Below, in pieces: positions 1-7,348 of a DNA stretch of 10,766 nt. The DNA comes from Candidatus Kuenenia stuttgartensis. GTDB lineage: Bacteria > Planctomycetota > Planctomycetia > Isosphaerales > Isosphaeraceae. The DNA lies in assembly GCA_945872325.1 (NCBI GenBank), contig CAMBZY010000061.1, forward strand, positions 1-10,766, read 5' to 3'. The translations under genes and the position numbers were made by a program. Numbering within the stretch: position 1 is the first letter of the stretch; each line of letters opens with the position of its first letter. The notes beneath the pieces were generated by a model. The model was given only the letters and a program-made list of their open reading frames with translations. It ran no database searches and was not told the DNA's origin.

Positions 1-171
1 TCGTTGAGAATATTGCGGCAGGCACGACCAATCGTCGTTTTTCGAGCATCGCTACGTTGCCAATGGATAAGATACAAAAAACCGGATGAAAGTTCATCCA
101 ATAAACAAATGTTCTTGAAATACAGATTCAGAATCAGGCCGAAAATAACATCCCTTTTTTTAAAACCAATT

Positions 172-248
172 AACCGGGGCTAGCGCCAAGACCGGCTAGG
201 TAAGAGGCGATAGCCTCCGGTATATTGGTTTGAATCTAGCCCCCGGTT
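172..248. repeat. Long nested inverted repeat (element A)
   Basis: The outer arms AACCGGGGCTAG (172-183) and CTAGCCCCCGGTT (236-248) are complementary over 12 bp with one bulged C at 240. Inside them CCAA (186-189) pairs with TTGG (225-228), ACCGG (191-195) pairs with CCGGT (217-221), and GAGGC (204-208) pairs with GCCTC (213-217) around a GATA loop. The last two pairings compete for C217. The whole could form a cruciform or a strong RNA hairpin on either strand. The first 28 bases recur at 262-289. It is not an integron attC site, because its ends do not match the GTTRRRY core. It resembles REP-like intergenic palindromes in general form, but family membership cannot be shown from one locus. 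Confidence 0.8.
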
Positions 249-261
249 CGCGGAAGATTAA

Positions 262-318
262 TAACCGGGGCTAGAGCCAAGACCGGCTATCTAGATAAAA
301 GCCAGGTTGTGCTTGGCT
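262..318. repeat. Second palindrome copy with a diverged right half (element B)
   Basis: Positions 262-289 repeat 171-198 with a single difference (27 of 28 bases), 91 bases further on. After CCGGCTA the two copies diverge, but this copy still folds. AGCCAAG (275-281) pairs with CTTGGCT (312-318), and the adjoining ACCGGCT (282-288) pairs with 300-307 with one bulged A at 304. This gives a nearly continuous 14-bp stem with a side bulge at 308-311. The loop end includes the perfect 10-bp palindrome TATCTAGATA (288-297). Its left arm AACCGGGGCTAG (263-274) is also complementary to 236-248 of element A. Confidence 0.75.
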
Positions 319-480
319 ACGATTGGCCTAAAACGCGGAAGTTATTTTCTGCCTGTTCCTAAGAAGCGGCATCGAATTTGGGTAAGCTCAGATTAAAACG
401 GACCCCATCAAATGCAATGCGGCAAATCAAAAACAACTTCACCCTTTAAGTCCAGATTGGAAAGTGCAATGTCACATCGC

Positions 481-2847
481 TCAATTCTGATCCAGCGGCC
501 CACCGATCCAGCGAGGGTCTGTATAGCCACTTCTGAGCATCACATCATGCATCACCGGACCACGCTTAATTAAGATTTCCACCGCCTCAGCCAACCCTTC
601 AGGGCGGGATTGCATCAGGATTCGGAAGAAATTTCGGCCCTGTTCCGGCTTGTCATAACGGTTCACCACAGAGAGCAGCCTGCGGGCAGGCTCGCTGAAC
701 GTTTCGTCTGTCATGACTGGCAATTGCCCGGCCTTGGCCTTGGCAACCAGCTCACCTGCGGCTTTTCTCAACGTTTCAGGATCCGTTGCAGCCCACTGGA
801 ACATCGGCTCATTGACGGACAATCGAGGCGCTTTATCCAGCCCATCGCCCCAGAATCGGGCGAGTGTTTTCGACGTTTTTCTCACCCATTCCGGCGCGTT
901 TGGCTTCGGGGCAGGCGATCGGTCGGGGGCATCGCACATCAGCTGAATGGCCCAGGCACGGCTCACTGACGGAGGATCCATCACGGCCAGAACCCGTGCT
1001 CCGCCCAGCTGACCGGGTCGGCTTTCATACCACGGAGTCATCACAAACAGTGCTCTGGTAAAGGCTAACGCTTTGCTATCGTGTGATAGCAGCCACATAT
1101 AGGGGAATTGATCGGGCCGGCGACCACCCAGCGAAATATCCTCGCGAATTCGGCCTTCATCCAAATGCTGCTGCATCACCATGGTCGGTGTGGAAAGCTC
1201 GCTGGCAAATTGTACTTCAGCCCCTTGAGGGAACTTATCTTTAAGCTCTTTCAGAACTTGTGGAGTAAAAGCGTCGTACCAGTAGGTCAGCTCAAAGCCA
1301 CGTTTCCAGGCCGATTCAGACCCACCAATCACTTCGTTGTAATACGAAAGTTCATAAGGGTGGATCAATATGAGCTGGATCAGGCTGGAGGCGACAATAA
1401 TTAACCCGGGTAAGGCTTTAAGACGTAATGAGAGCTTACTGGTGAGCCTTCCGATCCAATCAGATCCGAGACCTGCGAAAGCGGCCAGAAAGAAGAAGAC
1501 GGGCAGCATGAGCCTGACCCCGTCGTGGGCGGGCACGCGGAACATCCGTGCGAAGATCGGGATGAGCATGTGGAGGGCCAGATAGACTGGCAGGCGGTCG
1601 GATTTGATCCGGGTGAGGCCCCAGAGGAGGCCGATCATGGCTGCAATCAGTGTCAGGATTGGTACCGTCACAGCCACCAGAACGAACCCGTTGCGCCAAG
1701 GCAGGCTGTATTCGTAAATCGTTCCCAGATAAAGGATCTGGATATCAGGCAAGGCCCCTTGGCGGTCGGTGTTGATCTGATAATAGTGAGCCAGTCGGGG
1801 CAAGGTTTCCACCCACCAGCCGGGGTTTCCCAGCCAACTGACGACGGGTGCAAACGCGGCTGAGGCGGAGATGGTTTCCAGAGTAGGGCGTTCCACCGAC
1901 CAGAATGACCATCGATTTCTAAGGACTTTGCCAAGGATCTGGCGAACGGCCCAAATGATGAGCGGGACGGCCAGAATCCAGTCCGGAAATTGCTGTAAAG
2001 GCTTATGGATAAACAAGTCAACCCGACCAGCTGGGGGGAATTCGCGAGCCAGGCGGCGAATCTCTAGAAAAGTCAGAGCTAAAACGGCAAGCTGTGGGCC
2101 GAGGGTGATGAGGCCGTCGATGAAGCTTTTTTTGTCCAAGCCGCGGAGCCGGGCCAGGACGACCCAGATTGCCAGCGGGCCGATCACGAAAATCGCTGCC
2201 ATTTTCTGGACAAACGCCAGGCCCAGCAAAACACCGACCAGAATTCTCCAAGGGCGTCCCCTGGGGTCGTAAAGACCTTTCCAGAAAGCAATTGCAGTCA
2301 GTGCATAAAGCATCATTCCAGGCATATCTGTGCCGGCCACGTGGGCATCGCCGAATGGACGAGGCATGAAGAGCAGGGCACCGGCTGCAATGGCTCCGGC
2401 AAGCCGCGAATAGCGCGACGAGAGGAAGCCGTAAAGCATGGTTACGCAGGCTGTAAACTCAAAAATCGAGGCCAGGCGGCGGCCGACGATATCGTTGGTC
2501 AGCCATCCGAAAAGGCCGTTGGTCAAAAGGCTGAGCTGGCCCGAGAGGGGTGGGTGAAAATTGATGCCAAAATGGCCGTAAGGCCAGTAGTAGTGGAGGG
2601 TATCGGGTGTGAGCAGTTCGGTCAGACCCGACCACGAACGGACTTGAAACAGGCGTCCCCACCACTGGGCTGACATCAGTTGGCTGTATCGATAAGCGGG
2701 TTCATCCCATGTCAGACCAATGTCGCCGGCGGTTGGTAAAAGCACCAGTAACGAGATCACCGCGACCCACAGGCAGGAACGCGACCAGGTTCGACTGTTT
2801 GAGTTCGTAAGCTCTTCTGAATCAAGTGCTTCAGCGGTGTTTGTCAT
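481..2847 (-). CDS. Polytopic GT39-like (PMT/ArnT-type) glycosyltransferase, long form
   Basis: This 788-residue membrane protein probably transfers a sugar from a polyprenyl-phosphate donor to an acceptor on the outer face of the cytoplasmic membrane. Acceptor and sugar are unknown. The first membrane segment is at about 25-43. It is followed by a WDE motif (47-49), the acidic pair expected in the first external loop of GT-C enzymes. Further landmarks are HPP (98-100), a His/Asp pair at 169/174, NPGWW (341-345), LYLG (372-375), HDGVR (441-445) and LSYYNEVIGG (500-509). Hydrophobic segments continue to about residue 496. The remaining 290 residues look soluble and extend about 165 residues beyond the shorter upstream paralogue. 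There is no Shine-Dalgarno sequence before the ATG. Instead ATGA overlaps the upstream stop, implying translational coupling. The fold assignment is firm; the substrate is not. Confidence 0.85.
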   Translation of the reverse strand: MTNTAEALDSEELTNSNSRTWSRSCLWVAVISLLVLLPTAGDIGLTWDEPAYRYSQLMSAQWWGRLFQVRSWSGLTELLTPDTLHYYWPYGHFGINFHPPLSGQLSLLTNGLFGWLTNDIVGRRLASIFEFTACVTMLYGFLSSRYSRLAGAIAAGALLFMPRPFGDAHVAGTDMPGMMLYALTAIAFWKGLYDPRGRPWRILVGVLLGLAFVQKMAAIFVIGPLAIWVVLARLRGLDKKSFIDGLITLGPQLAVLALTFLEIRRLAREFPPAGRVDLFIHKPLQQFPDWILAVPLIIWAVRQILGKVLRNRWSFWSVERPTLETISASAAFAPVVSWLGNPGWWVETLPRLAHYYQINTDRQGALPDIQILYLGTIYEYSLPWRNGFVLVAVTVPILTLIAAMIGLLWGLTRIKSDRLPVYLALHMLIPIFARMFRVPAHDGVRLMLPVFFFLAAFAGLGSDWIGRLTSKLSLRLKALPGLIIVASSLIQLILIHPYELSYYNEVIGGSESAWKRGFELTYWYDAFTPQVLKELKDKFPQGAEVQFASELSTPTMVMQQHLDEGRIREDISLGGRRPDQFPYMWLLSHDSKALAFTRALFVMTPWYESRPGQLGGARVLAVMDPPSVSRAWAIQLMCDAPDRSPAPKPNAPEWVRKTSKTLARFWGDGLDKAPRLSVNEPMFQWAATDPETLRKAAGELVAKAKAGQLPVMTDETFSEPARRLLSVVNRYDKPEQGRNFFRILMQSRPEGLAEAVEILIKRGPVMHDVMLRSGYTDPRWIGGPLDQN

Positions 2848-4529
2848 GGTTGTTTGCGATTCGGCTTGCTGAGAGTCTCGGACCAGACAGTTTGCACTTC
2901 GTTCATGTCATAAATCGATACGAGCCAGACGCCATACTTGATGTAAGTATAGGCAGGCTTGAGCTTGCGCACGACTTCGCGATCTCGTTCCTCAAAATTA
3001 CCGGGCCGGTTCTGCATCACCAGCCAGCGAAAAGGGCCGGCCGTGCGTGGATCCACCAAAGGCTTGAGTTTCCCGACCTGATGGAGGTAGAAAAACGAAG
3101 TGGGGAAGCCTCGAAATGCGAGCCTTTCAGATGCATCCGTATTGGTATTCAGCCAATCAAGCGCATCGGGCGTGAGGCCATCCCAATAGTAAGTCGGTTC
3201 CATACCGAGTTTGGCCGCTCCAGGGAGTCCACCCACCACCGGCGAGAAATACGAGAGAGGCGCAGGATAATAATGCGCAAGTGACATCAATACCTCTGCG
3301 ATTAAGAATCCAGTCAGACCTTTTGTCAATAAAGGCTTACGTAGATAAATCCAGCCGATTCCGATACCCGTCATTGCGGTTCCAACGCCCAGGCCAGCGA
3401 TAAACTGGCGTACACCGTCGTGCCCGGGTGTGTGTGGTAAGGCACGCAAGGCGAGTGGGATAAACCATCCTACAGCAAGGATCTGTGTAAATGTTCGCTG
3501 AGGTCCGCGACGGCTGGAGGGAATCAGCCCAACGAGTGATGCAATGAGTGCGATCACGGGCGTGGCAAGAATTGTCCAGACCAAGGTGTTGGACCACGGC
3601 AGAGACTCTAACGGCGTTTTGTAAACTTGCCCTAAGTAGAGAGTTTCAATGGGGATGGTGCGACCGCGAGTCAGGTTGGACTTGAAAAATCGCAGGGGCC
3701 CGCCCACGGGTTCACACCACCAGGATGGGTTGAATAGGTAGAGTGAAACGGTTGCGATACAAAGGCTTAGTAGAAGGCCCTTGAACTGTCGTTTCCAGGG
3801 TCCTCCGATCATGGCTCCAAAAACCATGGGGCCGATCAGGAACCAGCCGCTCAGTTTTGTGGACATGGCGGCCCCGAAGATCAGGCCTGAGAGAGCGAAT
3901 CGGCGAATGGCCTGTTTGCGTCCGACGGCATCATTGGCCTCAGCTGTTGCCAAAAGTCCCATCAGCCAGAGCGAGCTCAGGAGCCCGTCATAAGTTGCAT
4001 AATGAGCCAGGCCAAAGAGTTGGGGGCTGGCAGTCCAACAGATAGATGAGCTGATTGCAGCCAGGATGCCGAACCGCTTTTTGAGGACATGAAACAAGGA
4101 TGCACACGCGATGGAGTGGAACAGGATGGTTCCAAACCTTGCTCTGGCAAGTGGTTCACGCCACGGAGTGACCAGATCTCCAATCAGTGCTACCAAGGCA
4201 TAAAAAGGCGGGTGGCCGTGTGGTTCCTCACGGGCGAAAGGCCAGAACCAGCCGACGACCCGAGGCTCAAAGAATAAACTCCACCGTGAGGATACCTGTC
4301 TGGCGTTCGGGGCTGGTAGCCCTTGTGCCTGAACCAGTTCCAATTCTGGAGGAGACCAGTTTGCAGAAAATTTGGGTGGATCGTAAATGGCCTTAAGCCA
4401 GAGTCGAACACGTTCGACTCTGCCCAAGGTGTAACCTTCGTCCCAGACGATCGACATTCCCGGCTCGGTTGCGATCAGTAGGGCCAGTGAGGCCAGACCG
4501 ACCAAAATCGCGAGCCGGAGATTTCGCAC
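2844..4529 (-). CDS. Polytopic GT39-like glycosyltransferase, short form
   Basis: This 561-residue membrane protein is a paralogue of the gene that follows it. They share, in the same order, WDE (here 29-31), HPP (106-108), a His/Asp pair (176/181), NPxWW (267-271), LYLG (297-300), LPW (310-312), HDGVR (370-374), LSYF plus VVGG (425-434) and TYxxDxxTP (446-454). The N-terminal hydrophobic stretch (about 6-21) is a membrane anchor and the acidic WDE loop should face outward, as in GT-C transferases using polyprenyl-phosphate sugars. The last 105 residues are soluble. The start is GTG: an in-frame TGA lies 18 bases upstream of it (4548-4550) with no ATG between, and AGGA (4539-4542) sits 9 bases before it. 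An out-of-frame ATG at 4534 is ignored. It lies 31 bp downstream of clpX with no terminator between, so co-transcription is likely. Confidence 0.85.
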   Translation of the reverse strand: MRNLRLAILVGLASLALLIATEPGMSIVWDEGYTLGRVERVRLWLKAIYDPPKFSANWSPPELELVQAQGLPAPNARQVSSRWSLFFEPRVVGWFWPFAREEPHGHPPFYALVALIGDLVTPWREPLARARFGTILFHSIACASLFHVLKKRFGILAAISSSICWTASPQLFGLAHYATYDGLLSSLWLMGLLATAEANDAVGRKQAIRRFALSGLIFGAAMSTKLSGWFLIGPMVFGAMIGGPWKRQFKGLLLSLCIATVSLYLFNPSWWCEPVGGPLRFFKSNLTRGRTIPIETLYLGQVYKTPLESLPWSNTLVWTILATPVIALIASLVGLIPSSRRGPQRTFTQILAVGWFIPLALRALPHTPGHDGVRQFIAGLGVGTAMTGIGIGWIYLRKPLLTKGLTGFLIAEVLMSLAHYYPAPLSYFSPVVGGLPGAAKLGMEPTYYWDGLTPDALDWLNTNTDASERLAFRGFPTSFFYLHQVGKLKPLVDPRTAGPFRWLVMQNRPGNFEERDREVVRKLKPAYTYIKYGVWLVSIYDMNEVQTVWSETLSKPNRKQP

Positions 4530-4538
4530 GTCATTGAG

Positions 4539-4542
4539 TCCT
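4539..4542 (-). promoter_or_regulatory. Ribosome binding site deciding the GTG start at 4529
   Basis: On the minus strand AGGA lies 9 bases upstream of GTG (4529-4527). The frame is closed by TGA at 4550-4548 and contains no ATG in between, so this site supports the GTG start of the short glycosyltransferase. Confidence 0.6.
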
Positions 4543-4560
4543 ATGCATCAAGAGAAAAAA

Positions 4561-5961
4561 TCAGGCAGATTCTTTCTTGCGGGACTCTTTGGTTGGCTTC
4601 GTCGATGGTGGAGTTTCGGATGCTTCAAGCAGCCCGATCTCTTTGCGGATCACTTCAGGAGTGACAATGTAAGGACCCTTGAACTTTTCCACACGTTCAG
4701 GAAGGTCGTACATCGGCTCAAGCATGATCTCTTCAACGATCGAGCGCAAGCCCCGTGCACCAGTGTCTTTAGCCTTAGCCTTCTTGGCGATTTCACGAAG
4801 TGCTTCTTCAGTGAATTCCAAGGTGGCACCTTCCATGTCGAACAGTTTTTGATACTGCTTGACCAAGGCGTTTTTCGGCTCTTTCATGATCTTGACCAAG
4901 GCCTCTTCCGTCAGAGGCATCAGTGGGCAGATCACAGGCAGACGGCCAATGAATTCAGGGATCAAGCCGAATTCGAGGATGTCGTCCGTCGTGACACGGT
5001 CCAGCAGGTCGGCCACTTCGCGTGAATCGTCCGTTTGGGCGGCTCCTGAACCAAATCCGATCGACTTGCGGCCAATCCGCTTGCTGATCATCTTGTCCAG
5101 GCCGACAAATGTTCCACCACAAATGAACAGGACATTCGATGTATCCATCTGTATGTACTGCTGTTCAGGGTGCTTACGGCCACCTTGCGGAGGCACGTTC
5201 GCCGTGGTTCCTTCAAGCATTTTAAGCAATGCCTGCTGAACACCTTCGCCGGAAACGTCGCGTGTGATCGAAACGTTGTGATTGGTTTTGCCAATCTTGT
5301 CAATTTCGTCGATGTAGACAATCCCGCGCTGGGCGGCTTCCACATCAAAGTCTGCGGCGTGAAGCAGCTTCAGCAGGATATTCTCAACGTCTTCACCCAC
5401 ATAACCGGCCTCGGTCAGGGTGGTGGCGTCGCCAATGGCGAACGGGACGTTCAGGATACGTGCCAAAGTCTTGGCTAGAAGGGTTTTACCAGATCCGGTC
5501 GGGCCGATCAGGAGGATGTTGGACTTGTCCAGTTCCACATCGTTGTCAGCACCTTCCTCGCCGTGCATCAGCCTCTTGTAATGGTTGTGAACTGCGACAG
5601 ATAGAACCTTTTTGGCTCGTTCCTGGCCGATCACATACGAATCAAGATGCTCTTTGATTTCACGAGGGGTTGGAATGTCCGTGAAGAGTGTTTTTGGAAC
5701 ACCGCGACGCTTCTTTTCCTGATCCAGAATCGATTGGCAAAGCTCAATGCATTCGCCGCAAATGTAGACGTCGCTTGGTCCTTCGACCAATGGCCCTACA
5801 TCGCGAAAGCTTTTGCGACAGAAGGAACATGTGGCGTTTTTCTTCTGACCACCGCTACCACCACTGGGACCATTGCCCGAACCGCCTCCGGACGAGCCGG
5901 AACCGCCTCGCTTGCCTGACCCAGATCCTTGGCCACCGGTGACATCCTCACCTTTCAGCAT
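4561..5961 (-). CDS. clpX: ATP-dependent Clp protease ATP-binding subunit ClpX
   Basis: ClpX is the hexameric AAA+ unfoldase that recognises tagged proteins and threads them into ClpP in the cytoplasm. The 466 residues show every expected element: a four-cysteine zinc-binding domain (C45, C48, C68, C71), Walker A GPTGSGKT (153-160), the pore loop GYVG (186-189), Walker B ending IDEID (217-221), the RKH substrate loop (262-264), the IGF loop that docks on ClpP (301-303), an arginine in EFIGR (340) and sensor 2 in GARGLR (R403). It therefore looks fully active and ClpP-competent. The unusual part is residues 7-40, almost all Gly, Ser, Asn and Lys, placed before the zinc domain. No later Met precedes the zinc domain, and AAAGGA (5969-5974) sits 7 bases before this ATG, so the extension appears real. 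The tail (447-466) is polar and charged. No clpP or tig adjoins it here. Confidence 0.97.
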   Translation of the reverse strand: MLKGEDVTGGQGSGSGKRGGSGSSGGGSGNGPSGGSGGQKKNATCSFCRKSFRDVGPLVEGPSDVYICGECIELCQSILDQEKKRRGVPKTLFTDIPTPREIKEHLDSYVIGQERAKKVLSVAVHNHYKRLMHGEEGADNDVELDKSNILLIGPTGSGKTLLAKTLARILNVPFAIGDATTLTEAGYVGEDVENILLKLLHAADFDVEAAQRGIVYIDEIDKIGKTNHNVSITRDVSGEGVQQALLKMLEGTTANVPPQGGRKHPEQQYIQMDTSNVLFICGGTFVGLDKMISKRIGRKSIGFGSGAAQTDDSREVADLLDRVTTDDILEFGLIPEFIGRLPVICPLMPLTEEALVKIMKEPKNALVKQYQKLFDMEGATLEFTEEALREIAKKAKAKDTGARGLRSIVEEIMLEPMYDLPERVEKFKGPYIVTPEVIRKEIGLLEASETPPSTKPTKESRKKESA

Positions 5962-6357
5962 GCCCTCATCCTTTCCGTTCCCAAAGGCTTCGTAATCATA
6001 CCCTTACAGGAACTTACCGACTTCTTTTGCGGCTCCGCGAATCCGGAATTCGCAGTGGGTTCTTTTCACGCCCGGTCTTCGATCATCGGCTTTCCGATCA
6101 TCAAACTCATCGCACCTCGTGCATTTTACACATTCCGGCGGGCGAATTTCTCACACAATCGTTCCGTTCTCTCCATCTTATGTGACCTTTGGATTTTGGG
6201 CAAGATCGGCTTATCAAAGCCATTCCGTTTTCGACCCCGTTTCCAAAAACCACCACTTTCGCTGTTCACAGTCGGTCGTCACACCAACTGCTCCTGTCCA
6301 TTAGAAGACCGTTCAACGTATTGGTAAATGTCGCTAAACATCATCCAATCAAGCTCT
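5962..6357. other. 396-bp gap upstream of clpX
   Basis: No credible gene is seen. The gap probably carries the clpX leader and promoter. Small dyads are present: GCGAAT/ATTCGC around CCGGA at 6037-6053, and a nested symmetric hairpin at 6320-6349 (ATTGG/CCAAT outside, ATGT/ACAT inside). The second lies 8 bases past the LamG gene stop on the minus strand, but no T tract follows, so it is not a classical terminator. No CIRCE-type heat-shock operator (TTAGCACTC-N9-GAGTGCTAA) is visible. Confidence 0.5.
6175..6203 (-). promoter_or_regulatory. Candidate promoter for clpX
   Basis: Read on the minus strand, TTGCCC (6203-6198) and TAAGAT (6180-6175) are separated by 17 bases, each matching the sigma-70 consensus at 4 of 6 positions. 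Transcription from it would give a leader of about 200 bases before the clpX ATG. Matches of this quality arise by chance, so this is only a candidate. Confidence 0.3.
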
Positions 6358-7248
6358 TTATGGCTTAATCATCGGCTGATTGTGATGCCTGAATCCAGCC
6401 AGAATCGAGGCTTCATCAGCCGTCAAACAGCGGTCAAAAATCATCACATCATCCATCAGCCCCACATAATTGATCCCCAGAAAAATCACCGCCTTTTCCG
6501 GATCCCAACTAAACTTCTGGTTCCTCCCAGCCACCTCGCCCTGAAGTTTCCCGTTGATGTAAAGCCTTGCTGTGCCATTATTCTGACCAGTATTGAAATT
6601 TTCGAAGCTGATCAAAATGTGGGTCCATTCATCGCTTCGAAACGGTGGATTCAGGACCACCACAGCCGGCTTCTCAGAGTCCGGCATTTTGTCAAAATCT
6701 TTGTTGCCCGGGTTCCATACCTTCAGGTCAGCCAGCACACCCAGACGAAATTTGCGGGGCCGGTCGTCCTTCGTAAAGTCGTTCCAAAAGGCGGCATCGT
6801 TCCAGCCCTTCTCGGTGATCTGAAGCGGATCGACAAAATTAGGTGGTAAATCCTTCTCTGGATCAAGCTTCAGGAAATAAGAAATACTCCCTGACCATGC
6901 CTTGTCAGGCGTATATGGAACATTTTTGCTGACCTTATAGAACAAAAAACGGGCGTCGGCCTTGGTGAATTGCAAAGCCTCTCCAGACCTCGCACCAGCC
7001 TTGACCCGAGCCACTCCAGGAGTCGTCAACTTGTCGTCCAACTCCTTACGGTCAATCGTCTTGCTGGAATAAAGCCTGGCATCGCCCCTGGAAATATCGG
7101 CGCTGAGGTTCTGATCAAAAGTGGCTGCAAAGCTGATCGAATCACGCAGTGGCTTCGGCAAGCCTTCCTGAGCCTCAGTAACGGCCAAAGTATTGCAGAG
7201 TAAAACGATGGACAGGGCGAATCGATTCCAGTTCATCTGATTTTTCAT
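6358..7248 (-). CDS. Secreted LamG/concanavalin A-like protein
   Basis: This 296-residue protein has a signal peptide (hydrophobic core about 10-22, likely cleavage after VTEA at 23-26) and no other membrane segment, so it should be exported. A cysteine at 18 lies in the hydrophobic core without a proper lipobox, so it is not called a lipoprotein. The C-terminal half has the features of a LamG-type jelly roll: a DEWTHILISF strand (206-215), ARLYINGKL (227-235), FLGIN (256-260) and the family-like ending GLMDDVMIFDRCLTADEASIL (263-283). Such domains often bind carbohydrate or act in adhesion, but no ligand or catalytic residues can be named here. Downstream the gap to clpX is 396 bp; upstream the gap to mutY is 267 bp with its own promoter candidate, so it is probably a single-gene unit. 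A second in-frame Met at residue 5 is an alternative start, and neither start has a strong Shine-Dalgarno sequence. Confidence 0.8.
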   Translation of the reverse strand: MKNQMNWNRFALSIVLLCNTLAVTEAQEGLPKPLRDSISFAATFDQNLSADISRGDARLYSSKTIDRKELDDKLTTPGVARVKAGARSGEALQFTKADARFLFYKVSKNVPYTPDKAWSGSISYFLKLDPEKDLPPNFVDPLQITEKGWNDAAFWNDFTKDDRPRKFRLGVLADLKVWNPGNKDFDKMPDSEKPAVVVLNPPFRSDEWTHILISFENFNTGQNNGTARLYINGKLQGEVAGRNQKFSWDPEKAVIFLGINYVGLMDDVMIFDRCLTADEASILAGFRHHNQPMIKP

Positions 7249-7348
7249 GGATGCTGTCGTCTCTTTTTGATTTCTGATCAGTCGTGATTCGTGGTTGCAG
7301 ATTCTAAACCCTAAACCAATCCCGATCCCAATTCAACAACTTCGTCTG

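Larger units (their letters stand above)
1..480. other. Intergenic region with nested palindromes
   Basis: No convincing gene lies in this stretch. A plus-strand frame open from the left edge to a TGA at 87-89 reads like a possible protein C-terminus (ending ATLPMDKIQKTG), but it is only 28 codons and unrecognised, so it is not called. If real, it would converge on the glycosyltransferase that ends at 481. Positions 171-318 carry the inverted-repeat elements listed separately. Positions 319-480, just after the minus-strand stop codon, show no clear stem-loop with a T tract, so no terminator is called for the clpX-glycosyltransferase block. The repeats 160-310 bases past the stop could serve as 3' structure instead. 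Confidence 0.6.

Noticed and set aside
3..89. Open plus-strand frame from the left edge ending TGA, 28 codons
   Set aside because: It looks somewhat protein-like but is too short, unrecognised and cut by the window edge to call as a gene.
172..248. Integron attC site
   Set aside because: The long imperfect palindrome is suggestive, but the end sequences lack the RYYYAAC and GTTRRRY core sites, and no integrase or cassette is present.
171..289. CRISPR array
   Set aside because: Only two repeat copies, the spacer-sized stretch is itself part of a palindrome, and no cas genes are present.
2826..3284. 152-codon plus-strand frame opposite the short glycosyltransferase
   Set aside because: It lies entirely opposite well-supported glycosyltransferase sequence with conserved motifs, so it is a mirror frame.
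4534..5025. 163-codon plus-strand frame opposite clpX
   Set aside because: It mirrors the highly conserved clpX coding sequence and has no features of its own.
5929..6327. 132-codon plus-strand frame covering the clpX upstream gap
   Set aside because: It needs a TTG start within clpX on the opposite strand, has no ribosome site or recognisable domain, and its composition (many Phe, Arg, Ser, Pro) looks like non-coding translation.
6320..6349. Terminator of the LamG-like gene
   Set aside because: The nested hairpin is symmetric but AT-rich with internal mismatches and is not followed by a T tract on the minus strand.
5962..6357. CIRCE or other heat-shock operator upstream of clpX
   Set aside because: No TTAGCACTC/GAGTGCTAA pair or close variant was found.
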